A stretch of DNA of 64,000 nucleotides from Gracilibacillus ureilyticus (GCF_900111195.1 NZ_FOGL01000003.1:1-64000); one strand, 5' to 3'. Shown: positions 27,786-36,322, numbered from the stretch's first letter. The notes: generated from the sequence alone by a model not told the origin. A program made the numbers and translations.

Positions 27786-28292
27786 ATGACTGACCAAAAA
27801 ATATATTCTTTAGAACCGATTATTAACCGCCAATCATGTGTTTTAATTCTTGGTTCTATCCCAGGTCGCCAGTCATTAATGAAACAGCAGTATTATGGCC
27901 ATCCGAAGAATCATTTTTGGCCAATTCTATTTGAGATTTTCGGGCAGGAAAAGATTGAGGATTACGAAAGGAAGATTGAGTTTTTGCATAATAAAAACAT
28001 TGCGTTGTGGGATATGATAGGATCATGTTACAGGGAGGGCAGTCTTGATTCCAAGATATTTGAGGCAGAACCAAACCCGCTTGAACAATTGCTTGATGCC
28101 TATCCAAATATTAAGAGAATTGGATGTAATGGTACAAAGTCCTATCAAACATTTCAAAGGCACTTCCTACACTTAACCAATCGATTCAATGTAGTGAAAC
28201 TGCCTTCCACAAGTCCTATTCCGGGCCGATATAATAAAACGTTTGAAGAGAAGGTTCAAATATGGAAGGAATTCATTGAGGGTGAATCCTAG
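27786..28292 (+). CDS. DNA-deoxyinosine glycosylase (UDG superfamily)
   Basis: A 168-residue protein of the uracil-DNA glycosylase superfamily, the group annotated as deoxyinosine (hypoxanthine) glycosylase. Motif 1 is VLILGSIPGRQSLMKQQYYG with HPKNHFWPILFEIFG; motif 2 region LPSTSPIPGRYN near the C-terminus holds the DNA-intercalating loop. It removes deaminated adenine from DNA. The ATG at 27786 follows AAAGGGTGA; a GTG at 27753 in the same frame has no ribosome site. It converges with the ABC transporter operon. Confidence 0.88.
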   Translation: MTDQKIYSLEPIINRQSCVLILGSIPGRQSLMKQQYYGHPKNHFWPILFEIFGQEKIEDYERKIEFLHNKNIALWDMIGSCYREGSLDSKIFEAEPNPLEQLLDAYPNIKRIGCNGTKSYQTFQRHFLHLTNRFNVVKLPSTSPIPGRYNKTFEEKVQIWKEFIEGES

Positions 28293-28322
28293 AAAGATTT
28301 TCTGAACAAAGTCTCGAATTTT

Positions 28323-28357
28323 TAATAAAAGAAGAGGATTGAACTATTCAATCCTCT
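28323..28357 (-). terminator. Terminator of the quaternary-amine-type ABC operon
   Basis: Minus strand: AGAGGATTGAA / TTCAATCCTCT with a three-base loop overlapping the stop codon, then TCTTTTATT. Confidence 0.8.
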
Positions 28358-29868
28358 AACAAACCTTCTCCTTTTAAATACTCTTGAGCCACCTCATTTG
28401 CACTGTATCCTTCTTCGGCAACTTTATAATTCATTTCTCTCATTTGATCATCACTGATTTTCCCTGCTAGTTGATTAAGTACCTCTTCTAACTCAGGAAA
28501 TTCCTTGAGAGTTTCTGCACGCAGTAAAGGTGCCCCTTGATATGGAGGGAATAGGTTCTTGTCATCTTCCAGCACTTTTAAGTTATATCTTCTTAGTTCA
28601 CTGTCTGTTGAGTATGCATCAACCAGGTTAATATCACCTTCTTCAATTGCTGTATACCTTAATTGAGGTTCCATCGTTTTAACATGTGGAAACTGGATGT
28701 TATATACCTTCTGAATTCCAATGTATCCATCTTCCCGATCAGAGAATTCCAGAGTAAATACAGCCTTAACTTCATTTTCTACTGCTTGCAAGTCGGAAAT
28801 TGCCGATAATTGATATCTTTCGGCAAAAGCTTCAGGGACAGCCAATGTGTAAGTATTGTTATATTCCATCGGTTTCAGGAAACGTAAATTAAATTCATCT
28901 AATAATCCCTTACGTGCCTGCGTATATACTTCCTCTTCATTATTGCTGGCAGCTGTTTCATTTAAAAACTGTGATAATGCAGTACCGGTAAATTCAGGGT
29001 AAATATCTATACTCCCTGTTTGTAATGCATTAAATAAAAACGAGGTTTTTCCTAAGCCGGGTTCCAATTCTACATCTAAATCTGTCTCTTCCTCTATTAG
29101 CAGTTTATACATATTGATTAAAATTTCAGGTTCGGTTCCTAACTTTCCGCCAATAACAATCGTTTCATCACCGCTATTTGTCAAGACAGGAACAAGAAGG
29201 AACATTAATGAAACAATAACAAGGATACTTATTGTAATAATAGACGTCCGAAAAGAGAACTTTTCCATTTTCTTTAACAGAATATCAAAGAAAATAGCCA
29301 GTAATGCAGCAGGAATTGCTCCCATTACAATTAAGGATGTATTATTTCGGTCGATACCTAATAAAATAATATCTCCTAAACCTCCAGCACCAATTAATGC
29401 AGCGAGAGTAGCTGTTCCGACAATTAACACCATCGATGTTCGGATTCCTGCCATAATAACAGGCATTGCCAGAGGCAATTCTACTTTTATAAGGCGTTTT
29501 GTAGAGTTCATCCCCATTGCTGTAGCAGCTTCAATTAATGAGGGATCAACTTCTTTAATGCCTGTGTATGTATTTCGCAAAACGGGTAATAAGGCATAAA
29601 GGATTAAAGCAATAATAGCAGGTATTTTACCAATACCGAATAATGGGATAAATAAACCAAGTAAAGCTAAGGAAGGTATTGTCTGTAAAATGGCCGTAAC
29701 ACCTATTACCGGTTCAGCAACCTTCTCTTTTTTAGTTAAATAAATTCCAAGCGGGATAGAGATAAGTACAGCAAACAGCAATGCGATAAAAGAAATCTGG
29801 ATGTGTTCAAGCAGTGCCTGCCATAATTGTTGCTGCCGATTTTCAAAAACTTCCATTAAATTAGACAT
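28348..29868 (-). CDS. ABC transporter permease fused to substrate-binding domain (OpuF/EgtUBC type)
   Basis: A 506-residue fusion. Residues about 1-215 form a BPD_transp_1 permease (IPSLALLGLFIPLFGIGKIP; the EAA loop is EAATAMGMNSTKRLIKVELP). A further helix at about 210-232 anchors a C-terminal OpuAC-type binding domain (about 238-506) with GGKLGTEPEILINMYKLLIE and SIDIYPEFTGTALSQFL. Such fusions import glycine betaine-type osmolytes (OpuF, BusB) or ergothioneine (EgtUBC). Length equals EgtUBC; the ligand pocket cannot be decided by eye. It overlaps the ATPase gene by eight bases. Confidence 0.88.
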   Translation of the reverse strand: MSNLMEVFENRQQQLWQALLEHIQISFIALLFAVLISIPLGIYLTKKEKVAEPVIGVTAILQTIPSLALLGLFIPLFGIGKIPAIIALILYALLPVLRNTYTGIKEVDPSLIEAATAMGMNSTKRLIKVELPLAMPVIMAGIRTSMVLIVGTATLAALIGAGGLGDIILLGIDRNNTSLIVMGAIPAALLAIFFDILLKKMEKFSFRTSIITISILVIVSLMFLLVPVLTNSGDETIVIGGKLGTEPEILINMYKLLIEEETDLDVELEPGLGKTSFLFNALQTGSIDIYPEFTGTALSQFLNETAASNNEEEVYTQARKGLLDEFNLRFLKPMEYNNTYTLAVPEAFAERYQLSAISDLQAVENEVKAVFTLEFSDREDGYIGIQKVYNIQFPHVKTMEPQLRYTAIEEGDINLVDAYSTDSELRRYNLKVLEDDKNLFPPYQGAPLLRAETLKEFPELEEVLNQLAGKISDDQMREMNYKVAEEGYSANEVAQEYLKGEGLLED

Positions 29869-30820
29869 GTTTTAGCCCGCCTTCTTTCAATTCTCCTGAA
29901 AAGTAATTTACTATAGCCAATCTGTCTATTTTCCCGATGACTGTACCGTCAGACTCCACAAGAATTTCTTCTCTCTCTGATAATAAATCCAATACTTCTT
30001 TCAGGGACGTATCTGTATTAATTCGGAACATATCCACTGAGGATGCATTCGATAAAGGGTGAACAAGCTTTAGTAAATCAAAGTTACCACCCGTTATTTC
30101 AGCGGAACCAACGAAATCTTTAACAAAGGAATTAGCCGGATTTGTGAAAAATTCACGAGGCTTGCCTATTTGTACTACTTTTCCTTCCTTCATTAAACAA
30201 ATGCGGTCAGCTATTTTTAATGCCTCCTGGATATCATGTGTTACAAAAACAATGGTCTTGTTAATCTGTTTTTGCAACTCCACTATTTCTTCCTGGAGCT
30301 TTTCTCGGCTGATAGGATCTAATGCACTAAATGGTTCGTCCATTAAGATAATGTCGGGATCTGCTGCAAGAGCTCGGATAACCCCGATGCGCTGCTGTTG
30401 GCCGCCAGACAGTTCGTTCGGCTTGCGATTCCGGTATGTTTCTGGGTCAAGACCCACCATTTCTAATAATTCCGCAACACGTTTTTTTACTTTACTTTCT
30501 TTCCATTTCTTCATTTCAGGAACAATAGCAATATTTTCTTCAATGGTCATATGTGGAAAAAGTGCAATCTGCTGGAGTACATACCCTATATTCCACCGTA
30601 ATTCATGAATATTATAATCACTGATCTTTCTTTTATCTATGTAAATAGTTCCTTCAGAAAGAGGGATTAGTCTGTTCATCATTTTTAAGGTAGTTGTTTT
30701 ACCGCAGCCACTGGGACCGATAAGAACGAATAATTCCCCTTTTTTTATGGAAAAGTCCGCTTGGTTAACTGCTATGGTTCCATCTGAGAACTGTTTTGTT
30801 ACATTTTCAAAAGTAATCAT
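29861..30820 (-). CDS. ABC transporter ATP-binding subunit of the OpuCA/EgtUA type
   Basis: A 319-residue ATPase. Walker A is GPSGCGKTTTLKMMNRL, signature LSGGQQQRIGVIRAL, Walker B IILMDEPFSALDP, switch H in FVTHDIQEAL. The C-terminal about 60 residues (MFRINTDTSLKEVLDLLSER) are a single CBS-like unit, shorter than the CBS pair of OpuAA/OpuCA. The product energises the fused permease-binding protein downstream. The start has GAGGAG upstream. No separate regulator (GbsR-like) is nearby. Confidence 0.9.
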   Translation of the reverse strand: MITFENVTKQFSDGTIAVNQADFSIKKGELFVLIGPSGCGKTTTLKMMNRLIPLSEGTIYIDKRKISDYNIHELRWNIGYVLQQIALFPHMTIEENIAIVPEMKKWKESKVKKRVAELLEMVGLDPETYRNRKPNELSGGQQQRIGVIRALAADPDIILMDEPFSALDPISREKLQEEIVELQKQINKTIVFVTHDIQEALKIADRICLMKEGKVVQIGKPREFFTNPANSFVKDFVGSAEITGGNFDLLKLVHPLSNASSVDMFRINTDTSLKEVLDLLSEREEILVESDGTVIGKIDRLAIVNYFSGELKEGGLKHV

Positions 30821-30877
30821 TTCTTTTACTCCTCATCTATTCTTACTTCTTCCAGGTAGAAATTATCATCTGGATAA

Positions 30878-30922
30878 AAAACAACCCATTTTGGCTGCTT
30901 CCTCCCAAAATGGGTTATTTTA
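30878..30922 (-). terminator. Terminator of csbD
   Basis: Minus strand: AACCCATTTTGG / CCAAAATGGGTT (12 perfect pairs) then GTTTTTT. Confidence 0.93.
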
Positions 30923-30925
30923 TGT

Positions 30926-31126
30926 TTACCATTTGTTTTCATGATTTTCATTATCGTCTTTTGCGTGACCTTTCTCTTCCTGCATTTTTCCTTTTAACTT
31001 CTCTTTTTTACCTTCTGTTACCATTTTGGAGTTACCTACTGCGTTTCCAATCTGGTCTTTGGCTTCACCCTTTACTTTACTCACATTACTTTTCACTTTA
31101 TCGCTCATGCCATTATTATTACTCAC
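30926..31126 (-). CDS. csbD: CsbD-family stress protein
   Basis: A 66-residue, very hydrophilic, lysine- and glycine-rich protein. The CsbD signature is seen as KVKGEAKDQIGNAVGNSKMV and EGKKEKLKGKMQEEKGHA. CsbD proteins are SigB-dependent in bacilli and of unknown mechanism. GTG start at 31126 with AGGAGTG upstream. A SigB-like promoter lies 42 bases upstream, and a strong terminator follows, so it is a single-gene stress unit. Confidence 0.9.
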   Translation of the reverse strand: MSNNNGMSDKVKSNVSKVKGEAKDQIGNAVGNSKMVTEGKKEKLKGKMQEEKGHAKDDNENHENKW

Positions 31127-31167
31127 TAAAATGCACTCCTTTTGGAAGAATTATTCACATAATACTT

Positions 31168-31192
31168 TTACCCGCACTACAACTGCTCAAAC
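31168..31192 (-). promoter_or_regulatory. SigB-type promoter of csbD
   Basis: Minus strand: GTTTGA (31192-31187), 13-base spacer, GGGTAA (31173-31168). One difference from the consensus in each element. Confidence 0.75.
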
Positions 31193-31299
31193 AAAGTTTT
31201 TCAGATCGAAGATGATAAATATTTTAACAAAGAGCGAGTAAACAGCTGCAAAATAGACAGAATAAAAAAAGCATCATAAATAGAAAAGGGGTGTGGAAC

Positions 31300-31425
31300 A
31301 TGGCGAAAAAAGGAATCCAAAATTCGAGCATTGAGCAAATCAGAAATGACCATGAAACTGAAACAGCTTTTATGGAAAATAAGGCAAAAAAGAATCGTAA
31401 TAATGGCGCAAAAAGAGGGAAGTAA
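31300..31425 (+). CDS. Small basic hypothetical protein
   Basis: A 41-residue open frame starting MAKKGIQNSSIEQIRNDHET and ending in a Lys/Asn/Arg-rich tail NKAKKNRNNGAKRGK. The ribosome site is AGGGGTG about six bases upstream. It is 27 bases before the YozQ-like gene, so the two probably share a transcript. I do not recognise a family; its size, composition and neighbours resemble minor spore or stress proteins, which is inference only. Confidence 0.6.
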   Translation: MAKKGIQNSSIEQIRNDHETETAFMENKAKKNRNNGAKRGK

Positions 31426-31452
31426 AACTCATAAAGATTGGGGGCTTTAATT

Positions 31453-31743
31453 TTGGCAAATAACAGAGGAACTGACAGACCTGATGATTATAAGCGATTT
31501 GCTGGTATTGACAAGGAATACGACTTTAACCAGACTTTAGATGGGGAAGCAAAAACGAACATTAAATCTGATGGCCGTTTCTCCAATCAATTCGATACTG
31601 CAGAAAAAAACAGGGTAGCAGAAAAAAACTACGAACCGTCCGATTATAATGGTAACTCGCAAATAGAAAAAGGATTAGCAGAAACCCATGAACAGGTAAG
31701 TGATGATTATTTTGAGGGTACAATTGATCAGGATTTAGAATGA
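31453..31743 (+). CDS. YozQ/DUF4025-like small acidic protein
   Basis: A 96-residue hydrophilic protein without membrane segments. The C-terminal part KNYEPSDYNGNSQIEKGLAE and THEQVSDDYFEGTID resembles the YozQ/DUF4025 motif of bacilli. The likely start is TTG at 31453 with GGGGG eight bases upstream. Function unknown; its setting among spore and stress genes suggests a dormancy or stress role. A terminator follows. Confidence 0.6.
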   Translation: MANNRGTDRPDDYKRFAGIDKEYDFNQTLDGEAKTNIKSDGRFSNQFDTAEKNRVAEKNYEPSDYNGNSQIEKGLAETHEQVSDDYFEGTIDQDLE

Positions 31744-31761
31744 TGATTCTCTCTTTGATAC

Positions 31762-31796
31762 AAACCAGTATAAGCAATAGCATATACTGGTTTTTA
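31762..31796 (+). terminator. Terminator of the YozQ-like transcript
   Basis: AAACCAGTATA / TATACTGGTTT plus T run. Confidence 0.92.
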
Positions 31797-31828
31797 ACTA
31801 ATTACATGGAAATACCCTGTTGAACCAT

Positions 31829-32617
31829 CTAAACACCAAATGATTGGGTTTGCTGTATAAGACGGGGACGGGTTGCCCTATACCAATGCTGGCAAAGAAT
31901 GAATATGAGAATAATGTCAATCAGATCACCGCCATAATACATAATCATGGCACCGGTCTCCCCTTGTGTTCGGGGTACGCCATCTGGTGGCGATGCGTAG
32001 ATGTATTTGGAAAGAATACCATGTCCTGCTAAGGCAAGTAATAACACTATGGAACGATAGATAAAACTGTACCTGTGAGCAGTTGGTTCAATATAGATAA
32101 TTGATGCAGTAAACACATATCCAGCTAAAAAAACATGGACATGGATAATGATATGTAAAAGAAGGTTATGATGCATCATCATGTATAAATCAGTTGTATA
32201 CAGCAGCCAAAGACCACCAATGTTTAGAATAGTAGCGACAACAGGGTGACTGATCAGACGTATTGGCCACTTTCTCAGCAGTTGTGCCACACGTCGGGCC
32301 CCTGATACAGGAAGTGACCGAAGAAGAAGTGTAACGGGTGCAGCAAGAACAATCAGCATGGGAGCCAGCATACCCAATAAAATATGACCGGCCATGTGGA
32401 TGGAAAAGTTCATATGTGCCTGACTGGCGACAGGTCCTAGCAGAGACAGAGCAACACTAAGGATCCCAAAGAACCAGAAGACACAGCGGATAAACGGCCA
32501 TTTCCTAAGGTGGCTTTTACGATTAGATGTTATTACTGCACCGATATAAAGAAAAAATACAATGATAAGAAGTATAGCTAGGTGCGAGCTGCTATAGTCT
32601 ATATTAGTATTCTCCAT
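31829..32617 (-). CDS. ctaG: Cytochrome c oxidase assembly protein CtaG (caa3 type)
   Basis: A 262-residue integral membrane protein with seven predicted helices. Family marks are MNFSIHMAGHILLGMLAPML, MMHHNLLLHIIIHVHVFLAG and ASPPDGVPRTQGETGAMIMYY-GGD. CtaG is needed for copper insertion and assembly of caa3 oxidase. Start at 32617 chosen since AAAGGATG lies eight bases upstream; the ATG at 32626 is part of that ribosome site. The gene overlaps the DUF2243 gene by 14 bases, so both are made together. Confidence 0.88.
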   Translation of the reverse strand: MENTNIDYSSSHLAILLIIVFFLYIGAVITSNRKSHLRKWPFIRCVFWFFGILSVALSLLGPVASQAHMNFSIHMAGHILLGMLAPMLIVLAAPVTLLLRSLPVSGARRVAQLLRKWPIRLISHPVVATILNIGGLWLLYTTDLYMMMHHNLLLHIIIHVHVFLAGYVFTASIIYIEPTAHRYSFIYRSIVLLLALAGHGILSKYIYASPPDGVPRTQGETGAMIMYYGGDLIDIILIFILCQHWYRATRPRLIQQTQSFGV

Positions 32618-33113
32618 TTGTTTCATCCTTTTTAAACGGGGAATGTCTAGATTGCTTTAGAAAATAAAGACCGATAAAAATTAGTATCAAAGCTAATCCA
32701 TTCCAGACTATATCATAGATTATCACATTATCTACATAGCGAATCTGGTGAATTCTCATAATTTTGTGCTGAATGATTCCATCGTACAGTTGGAAGATTC
32801 CAGCTCCTAATAAAATTCCACTCCACCATCGCTTTATTTGCCATTCGCTTCTTCGCTTTAGATCAGCTAACATGAACAATCCCCCGATTGTTGCAAACCA
32901 GCTGAAAGCATGAAACAGTCCATCTGAAACGAGTCCAATATCTGTCGTTGATTTATCGTAAAAATGGTGCCAGTGAAGAAGCTGGTGAAAAACCGTCTCA
33001 TCTATAAAAGCAACTAACCCGAGACCAAACAGGAAGCCTGACCACAGATTACGCTGCCGGTAGGAAGTGTTAGTGTGACGCTTCACTGCAGCAACATTGG
33101 TTACATGAGTCAT
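32604..33113 (-). CDS. DUF2243 membrane protein
   Basis: A 169-residue protein with four predicted transmembrane helices. Family-typical are GLVAFIDETVFHQLLHWHHF and GAGIFQLYDGIIQHKIMRIH, rich in conserved histidines inside or beside helices that could bind metal or haem. It starts behind GGGGTGAG. Overlap with ctaG implies a role in copper handling or oxidase assembly, which is inference from context. Confidence 0.85.
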   Translation of the reverse strand: MTHVTNVAAVKRHTNTSYRQRNLWSGFLFGLGLVAFIDETVFHQLLHWHHFYDKSTTDIGLVSDGLFHAFSWFATIGGLFMLADLKRRSEWQIKRWWSGILLGAGIFQLYDGIIQHKIMRIHQIRYVDNVIIYDIVWNGLALILIFIGLYFLKQSRHSPFKKDETNGEY

Positions 33114-33251
33114 AATCTCACCCCTGAGAATGCTTGTATTGTATAACATTTCCAGTATTCCCGGAATACGTGAATTATAAACCGATGGAGCTTCCGCTAT
33201 CACAACAATAAATATCCGCTTATGTTTCGTTAAGGGGTCTAATAGAACGAG

Positions 33252-33280
33252 AGTCCGGACCTGCTATTAAGGTCCGGACT
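33252..33280 (-). terminator. Hairpin terminator after ykuS
   Basis: Perfect ten-base stem AGTCCGGACC / GGTCCGGACT with nine-base loop; the T run on the minus strand is poor. Confidence 0.6.
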
Positions 33281-33284
33281 AAGA

Positions 33285-33536
33285 TTATTGCTGCTGTTGT
33301 ATTTTCTGATTTACTTGCTGGCTGATATCATTTGCGTTAAGGCCATTTGCACTAATTACTGAACCCTGAATAGCTGTATTCTGCACGCCCATCATATTTT
33401 CATCAAGTCCTGTTATAACACAGCAATCACAACCATTGGCGTCCTGTTCCTGTCTTAGTATTACTACTTCATGACCTTCCGCCTGTAACATTTGCTGAAC
33501 GTCTGTTAGCGATTCTTCCACTCCAATACGAGCCAT
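33285..33536 (-). CDS. ykuS: YkuS family (UPF0180) protein
   Basis: An 83-residue protein starting [20 protein letters not shown] with the family pattern [20 protein letters not shown] followed by [15 protein letters not shown]. YkuS proteins are small, cytoplasmic and of unknown function. The C-terminal Gln-rich tail is unusual. AAGGAGG stands upstream. Divergent from sspH. Confidence 0.88.
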   Translation of the reverse strand: MARIGVEESLTDVQQMLQAEGHEVVILRQEQDANGCDCCVITGLDENMMGVQNTAIQGSVISANGLNANDISQQVNQKIQQQQ

Positions 33537-33632
33537 TGATTCAACCTCCTTGAAATATCATCTTTTTTAATATGTTCCTAATTGCATAATTCATACATTT
33601 TATATTTGTATTTTTTTAGCAAAGTAAAAAAT

Positions 33633-33657
33633 GTTTAGTTTACCGATAAAAAGGTAT
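33633..33657 (+). promoter_or_regulatory. SigB-type promoter of sspH
   Basis: GTTTAG, 13 bases, AGGTAT. Close to GTTTAA-N13-GGGTAT. In B. subtilis sspH is made in the forespore, so a second sporulation promoter may also exist; I could not assign it. Confidence 0.6.
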
Positions 33658-33698
33658 GAAAAAAGTAGGGATAAATATTATTGGAGGAGGATTTAGAA

Positions 33699-33881
33699 AT
33701 GAATATTATAAGGGCAAAAGAAATTACACAGGACCCCGATATGAAAGATGTAGAGTATTTAGGTAAATCAGTATATATTCTGTCTGTTGATGAGGAATCA
33801 AAAAAGGCGCTAGTACGATATCGGGAAGGATCTGACGAAACAGTTGAAGTTGATGTAAGACAGCTAAATGAAAATGAATAG
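33699..33881 (+). CDS. sspH: H-type small acid-soluble spore protein
   Basis: A 60-residue protein whose start MNIIRAKEITQDPDMKDVEY matches SspH (N-terminal MNxxRAxEI, middle VxYxGxxVxI) and whose end is the acidic TVEVDVRQLNENE. It belongs to the minor spore core proteins. The ATG at 33699 follows GGAGGAGG; the longer frame from 33681 would include that site. Presence of this gene supports a spore-forming host. Confidence 0.9.
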   Translation: MNIIRAKEITQDPDMKDVEYLGKSVYILSVDEESKKALVRYREGSDETVEVDVRQLNENE

Positions 33882-34005
33882 AAATATGTGGAATGGCATG
33901 GAGAAGGGGAATGCCTAGGACAGCTTAATCCTTCTATCATCAGCTAGTTATCTTTAGCGATATATTACGAACTATTTACATTCATATATTAAATTTGCTC
34001 AATAA

Positions 34006-34030
34006 GTTTCATACCAGCTTACCGGGGTAT
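34006..34030 (+). promoter_or_regulatory. SigB-type promoter of the ATP-grasp/M20 pair
   Basis: GTTTCA (34006-34011), 13 bases, GGGTAT (34025-34030), 38 bases before the start codon. Perfect -10, one change in the -35. Confidence 0.78.
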
Positions 34031-34068
34031 AAACTAAACAAATCTAATATAAAAGGGGATGACTAGCA

Positions 34069-35115
34069 ATGAATATATTAATACCTTCATGTGCCAGAAG
34101 GATAGATTTTGTAGGATTTTTCAAAAATGCATTGAGAGATTTAGGGATCGACGGAAAGGTAGTTGTTGCCGATCCGGATTATAATGCACCATCCTTACAA
34201 GCAGGAGATAACAGTTACGTTATCCCTCACCAGACAGATGAGAAATATTTAGATAAAATTTTCGATATATGCGATAAAGAAAATATCGATTGTATTGTGC
34301 CATTAAATGATTGGGAGGTTCCCAAATTAGCATCCGCAAAAAGTGAATTTCTGAACAAAGATATCAAGGTATTAGTCGCGGAAGAGGATGTTGTTGAAAA
34401 AGTCAGAGATAAAGGGAAATATCGGGAGCTTTTGGAGCCTTTTGAGGTAAAAGCACCAATCTCTTATATGAATGTCGAGGATGCAAAAAAAGGCTTGCAG
34501 AGCGGAGAAGTGGACTATCCCTTAATTATCAAACCTCGAAATGGCTCTGCATCTATGGGTGTAGATTTTGCCAATAATTTGGATGAGGTTCAGCACGCCT
34601 ATGATTCTGCTGTAAAAGAAATACTCGACAGCCCGCTGGATGATGCAACCTCCAAGGAAGCACATGAAAATGTAATTATTCAGGAGGTAATAGAGGGAGA
34701 CAAGTTCAGTGTAGATATATTCAACGACCTTGATGGTAATTTTGTAACATCCCTTGTTCGTAAGCAGCTGGACATGCGTGGTGGGGATATTGACCGTTGT
34801 ATAACAGAGAACCCGCCTGAGTTAATGGCTGTTGCTGAGAAAATTGGCTCTAATTTAAATCATGTTGGATATATGAATGCCGATGTGTATTATAACGGGA
34901 AAGATTACTACGTTATTGATATAAATCCTCGATTTGGAGGCGGTTATGCATTTTCCCATCGAGCAGGTGCTAATATCCCAGCCGCTATTATTGCAATGGT
35001 CAAAGGAGATGAAGTGAAAAAAGAATGGTTAATACAGAAGGCCGGGTTAGAGCTTGCCCGTCATGATACGGTTGTTAACATTAATAAGGAAAAACCGGAT
35101 GTAATGAAAGAATAA
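34069..35115 (+). CDS. ATP-grasp ligase (carbamoyl-phosphate-synthase-like)
   Basis: A 348-residue protein. An N-terminal pre-ATP-grasp Rossmann part (MNILIPSCARRIDFVGFFKN) is followed by the ATP-grasp fold (about 115-310) with VDYPLIIKPRNGSASMGVDF, NVIIQEVIEGDKFSVDIFND and the Mg-binding YYVIDINPRFGGGYAFSHRA. Such enzymes join a carboxylate to an amine using ATP through acyl-phosphate. The substrate is unknown. The gene is 19 bases ahead of an M20 deacylase gene, under a SigB-type promoter, so both likely act on the same amide-type compound. Confidence 0.85.
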   Translation: MNILIPSCARRIDFVGFFKNALRDLGIDGKVVVADPDYNAPSLQAGDNSYVIPHQTDEKYLDKIFDICDKENIDCIVPLNDWEVPKLASAKSEFLNKDIKVLVAEEDVVEKVRDKGKYRELLEPFEVKAPISYMNVEDAKKGLQSGEVDYPLIIKPRNGSASMGVDFANNLDEVQHAYDSAVKEILDSPLDDATSKEAHENVIIQEVIEGDKFSVDIFNDLDGNFVTSLVRKQLDMRGGDIDRCITENPPELMAVAEKIGSNLNHVGYMNADVYYNGKDYYVIDINPRFGGGYAFSHRAGANIPAAIIAMVKGDEVKKEWLIQKAGLELARHDTVVNINKEKPDVMKE

Positions 35116-35134
35116 TAAGCAGAGGAGTGATAGG

Positions 35135-36247
35135 ATGGGAGACCAATTAGTTCAGCTGCTAGAAGAACTAATTGAGATAGACAGTTCAACAAAGGATGGA
35201 GCAAACCATGCCATTGACTATTGCGCAGAATGGTTAAAAGACAGAGGTCTCCAGGTAAAAAGAGTATCTAATCAAGGGTATCGATCATTAGTATGTACCA
35301 TTGGTGAAGGTGAACAAACGATTGTCTTGAACGGACACGTTGATGTAATTGAAGGGGAGAAAGACCAGTTTCGCCCCTTTTCCAGGAACAACAAAATGTA
35401 TGGACGAGGTTCCATTGACATGAAAGCAGGGGTTGCGGCGATGATGGTAACTGTTGCTGAGTTAAAGGATCGAAAACTGCCGGCAAAAGTAATGCTTCAG
35501 CTTGTTCCGGATGAGGAAAAAGGGGGCAGGTATGGTAGTAAATATTTAGCTGATCAGGGGTACTATGGGGATTTTATGATTTGTGGAGAACCAACCAACT
35601 TGGGGATTTCCGTTCAATCAAAGGGTGTTTTGCAACTCGATTTTAAGATCCATGGCAAGCCTTCACATGGCAGCCGGCCATGGGACGGCGTAAACGCCAT
35701 TTTAAAAGCATATCAGCTTTATGAGGATATCCTGCGGTTACCATTTGCAGAGGAAACGGATCCGCCATTTTTCGATAAACCGTCTATTAACCTTGCAAGG
35801 CTTTCAGGTGGAACCGTTTATAACAAGGTTCCTGAATTGTGTGAAATGGCATTAGATATTCGTTATCTGCCGAAACAAAACCCTGATGAGATTTATCAGC
35901 AAATTAAGGAAATTACAGATGGAGAAGTAAATATCCACATTTGTAATGAACCAGTTAAAACGAAGGCAGATCACCCTTATGTAAAACTGCTGGAAAGCTC
36001 TATAAGAAAAGAAACGCAGCTGGAAGACGTAAAAGTCTTTGGACAGCACGGTTCATCCGATGCGCAGTTTTTTACGAAATACGGAACTGCTGCAGTAGAA
36101 TTCGGCCCCGTGGGAGCAGACTGGCATGGGGAAGACGAAATGGTCTATATAGACTCTGTCAAAGAGTATGTAAATATATTGAAGGAATTTGTTCAAACAG
36201 AGGTAGCAGCAAGTGATAAAGAAGCCCTATTTCAAGCTAAGAACTAG
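35135..36247 (+). CDS. M20-family ArgE/DapE-type deacylase or peptidase
   Basis: A 370-residue metalloenzyme. Dinuclear zinc ligands appear in VLNGHVDVIEG (H-x-D), YGRGSIDMKAG (bridging D), LVPDEEKGGRYGSKYL (catalytic E-E), ICGEPTNLGI, and the C-terminal FGPVGADWHGEDEMV. A lid/dimerisation domain lies between (about 170-290). It hydrolyses N-acyl amino acids or small peptides. The start follows GAGGAGTG. Coupled with the ATP-grasp gene; the partner suggests a make-and-break pair for a small peptide-like metabolite. Confidence 0.9.
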   Translation: MGDQLVQLLEELIEIDSSTKDGANHAIDYCAEWLKDRGLQVKRVSNQGYRSLVCTIGEGEQTIVLNGHVDVIEGEKDQFRPFSRNNKMYGRGSIDMKAGVAAMMVTVAELKDRKLPAKVMLQLVPDEEKGGRYGSKYLADQGYYGDFMICGEPTNLGISVQSKGVLQLDFKIHGKPSHGSRPWDGVNAILKAYQLYEDILRLPFAEETDPPFFDKPSINLARLSGGTVYNKVPELCEMALDIRYLPKQNPDEIYQQIKEITDGEVNIHICNEPVKTKADHPYVKLLESSIRKETQLEDVKVFGQHGSSDAQFFTKYGTAAVEFGPVGADWHGEDEMVYIDSVKEYVNILKEFVQTEVAASDKEALFQAKN

Positions 36248-36296
36248 TTGTGTTTTTTACAAAAATGTAACATTAAAGGATAAAAAAACAAAAAAT

Positions 36297-36322
36297 GTTT
36301 AATTATTCTACTAGCGAGGTAT
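36297..36322 (+). promoter_or_regulatory. SigB-type promoter of the KGG-repeat gene
   Basis: GTTTAA (perfect -35), 14 bases, AGGTAT (-10, one change), 63 bases before the start. Confidence 0.8.
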
